The notes beneath the pieces are model-generated. The model worked only from the letters and a program-made list of their open reading frames with translations, had not been told where the DNA came from and made no database searches. Shown here one piece after another: positions 61,466-64,000 of a stretch of 64,000 nucleotides of DNA. Origin of the DNA: Bidens hawaiensis (lineage: Eukaryota > Streptophyta > Magnoliopsida > Asterales > Asteraceae); assembly GCA_021521415.1 (NCBI GenBank), contig JAIQDT010003798.1, positions 1 to 64,000 on the forward strand. Direction: 5' to 3'. The first letter of the stretch is position 1. Every line of letters begins with the position of its first letter. A program made the translations under genes and the position numbers.

Positions 61466-64000
61466 ATACTATCAGATGAAACAAACATTTGTGGATAATG
61501 GTGGTTTGATTTTGATCTCATGAGTGCCTTGGAAAAATCAAAATAACGACTAAACTAATTGTTATCATTATCCTTTTAATGATTTATATTTAAGTTTAAT
61601 TCATTTTGGTCCATCCTTGGTTCGAATACATCAGTCGATGGTTTTCTTGTTTGTTTATGATACTAATTGTTAGGGTGCTTTATATAAACCATGTAACTTT
61701 TCTTTATTAATGTTCGTGTTCTTTCATTTAAAGTTTATAAATAAAGATTCGCTTCAAGTGTTTGAACAAACCGTTAGTCGGCAGCCTTGTATTGATAAAT
61801 ACACACTTACGAAAACATAACACACAACATAAATTCGTTGTTCAGTATCGTGAAACTGTTCTATTGGTACTAATTTGACAATGGTACTGTTATGATTTTA
61901 ATATCTTGACTTTCGTGATACCAAATAAGATAATAAGTTGGTTTCATGACTAAGGCTTATCAAGAAAATAATAACATTTGATTTTGACTTACAATTTAGT
62001 CATCTTTGTACAAAGATAGAAGCGATCAAGGTACAAACACTTTGTGCACATAGTACAAGATAAAGTTAACCAATCTGTTCCAAAATATACCTAATCCATT
62101 GAAATAATAACTATATATTATTTTAAGTCCAATAACTTCTGGCCAATCATTGTTTATATAAGTAAATTAATTAATGGGATAAAATAACAAAATACCACCA
62201 AAGTGGTTGATGAAAACAACATAAAATATTTTTCATACAACTCGTTGAGAGGGATGGGGTTGAGAATGTGTCATTATTCTTAATTTTAATGGTTTTTAAA
62301 GCAATTTATTTATTTTTCTAATAAAAGGCTTGAGCATTTATCAGAAATATATAATAAGTGTATGCACTTATGTTTTAAAAAAACTTGTAGGTTGATCTTA
62401 ATACAACACTAATCACACACGTGTAATACACTTATGTATTAACAACACTGCTCCAAAAGACGTGTAATAACACTGCTTCAAAAGACGTGTAATTGTGAAC
62501 TTGATTTTCTGATATGTTATTTAAAACGTTACGTCACTTTCACGTATACAATGAGGTTTTGCCGTTTTACTAGCTCATCTTTTGGGTGTTATGGGTTAAC
62601 TAATTAGTTATGAAGGTGTTTGTGAAGTGAAAGAAATAATTGAGAAGTGGACAAAGAAAGAGCAGAGTTGAGGGAGGGCCCACAAAAGGGGAGAAATGGC
62701 TCGCTAACATGGTGGCGCCTCTTCTTCATAACGCTCCTTTTAAAGCCCCGACACGACATGTGAGGTGTTATGGTGCCTATGTGGCTGCGTGGTAACATCC
62801 CCATTCAATCCACAACGCGTAGTCTAAATGACTTATGTCCTAAGCTAAAGAAAAACACACACATGTCCTAGGTTTGGTGTCCCATGGTAGACACAAGTCT
62901 CTTAAGCACTCAAGGTCCTAGGTTCAAGTCTCCGGAACTAAAATTGTATTTAAAAAAACATATATTGATATACATCAATATATTTTTTAAACAAGGATTT
63001 GAACTATCCAAATACTCAAGCGAGGCTTCCTGAAATATGATGTCAACCATTTATACTGATTTTGATGCTCTAAATCAGACTAACCCACAACTATAGGAAA
63101 ACCCCTTGACTCCTTGAGTGTCTCAAACCCGAGACCATAAACTCCTAAGCCTTAATTGTCACCACCATAGCTCGTTATACTAGAAAGCTAATTGCACATG
63201 TACATATACATCCATGAGATATCTAAAAATTTGTATTTTTCAGCTCAATTCATATAATATAATGTTTCACGAACAATGGCTTTTATATGTTTGAAATAAA
63301 GGATTTTAAATCGTTGCAAAGTATACTTGTTAGATTTACTTTTAGTTTTTAGTCATTATTAGTTGAGTTGTTTTATGTTTGTTGGACAATGTTATATTTT
63401 GGTAGTCATTTCTAGATTCTTGAAGGGCTAATGTGACAAGACTAGAGATGTGCGAGGATTAAAGTTGTCTTTTTTTTTCTAAGTATATATGTTTTTAGGG
63501 TCACGAGAGTTAAGGTTAAAACTATCTTTTTCTTTTCTCGATCGTGTCTTCTCTTGCATAATTATGGTTTCAATATGTTCTCATTGATTCATTGATGTGT
63601 CTTGGTTAGAGCTTTATGTACATTGTTTTATCTTCAAGAATTGTAATAAGTTCATGTTGAACTAATGTATTTTCAGGTTTAAGTCGTTCTTTGTATTAGA
63701 TATGCAATAGAAGTAGAAGTTCGTTGTTCTTGAGTCATGTATTAACTTTTGTAAACATTGTCAGTATTGGATCATAATAAAATTAAAACAATTTATTATA
63801 ATTTTTTAATCATTAGGCCTTGGAATAAGCTTAATTCCTTCCAATCTAATAAGTAGTTGTTATCATGCAATGTTTTGGGACTAAAGTTTAAATAATACAA
63901 TAAAATTAAACAATAGCAAGTGTATGTAATGAAGCCAAATGAGGTGCATTCAATGAAACCAAATGTTCATCTTGTTGGGATGGATAATATTTAATATGAA
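61466..64000. other. AT-rich intergenic sequence
   Basis: No gene supported. Small features only: duplicated AAAAGACGTGTAATAACACT-like motifs at 62455-62500, and a GC-richer block at 62640-62820 of unknown origin. Confidence 0.45.

Noticed and set aside
62604..62804. 66-residue minus-strand frame in a GC-richer block
   Set aside because: No recognised family; block may be a repeat but ends could not be defined.

Overview
This window is plant nuclear DNA from a eudicot: AT-rich, with GT-AG introns, chloroplast- and mitochondrion-targeted genes, and a heavy load of transposons. The retroelement and gene mix would fit a daisy-family (Asteraceae) genome, but that is an impression, not something the sequence proves. 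There are no CRISPR arrays, operons or bacterial features. About half of the window is recognisable transposon sequence.

Layout. 1-2752: left part of a minus-strand Ty3/gypsy element (gag, PBS, one LTR), cut by the window edge. 4030-5757: a CACTA transposon end abutting a truncated second minus-strand gypsy element (gag start, PBS, LTR). 8654-9323: a broken germin-like gene. 10412-18459: two tandemly duplicated class III peroxidase pseudogenes, with MULE-type MITEs, a SINE and a 69-bp tandem array around them. 20323-24760: a small local family of secreted glycine-rich proteins (two intact two-exon genes and one relic lacking exon 2). 27115-27891: an LTR fragment with a MITE inside it. 29800-30181: a C-terminal fragment of a Rop GTPase-activating protein gene. 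30524-33440: a mitochondrial IF1-like gene with a long 5'-UTR intron. 34250-38401: a complete non-autonomous LTR element with 5-bp target duplications. 38692-41159: a four-exon penta-EF-hand calcium-binding protein gene (CML49/CML50 type). 42385-43920: a chloroplast ferredoxin gene with an in-frame stop. 46350-46565: an LTR-like piece with a 5S rRNA-derived promoter (Cassandra type). 47328-56039: a complete gag-only LTR element with a 2.3-kb solo LTR nested in its gag and an antisense ORF near its 3' end. 57215-58486: a 1.27-kb miniature relative of the 34250 element. 60770-61465: another truncated LTR. The last 2.5 kb shows no gene.

The most notable material is the set of non-autonomous LTR elements. 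They share the same LTR-end/PBS junction (..TTCA or ..TACA, then TTGGCGCCATCC), have clean target duplications and very similar LTR pairs, and carry no pol. They would need enzymes from an autonomous gypsy element elsewhere. Only four host loci look potentially functional: two glycine-rich protein genes, the IF1-like gene (which has an odd splice acceptor) and the EF-hand gene. The ferredoxin, peroxidase, germin and RopGAP loci are all damaged.
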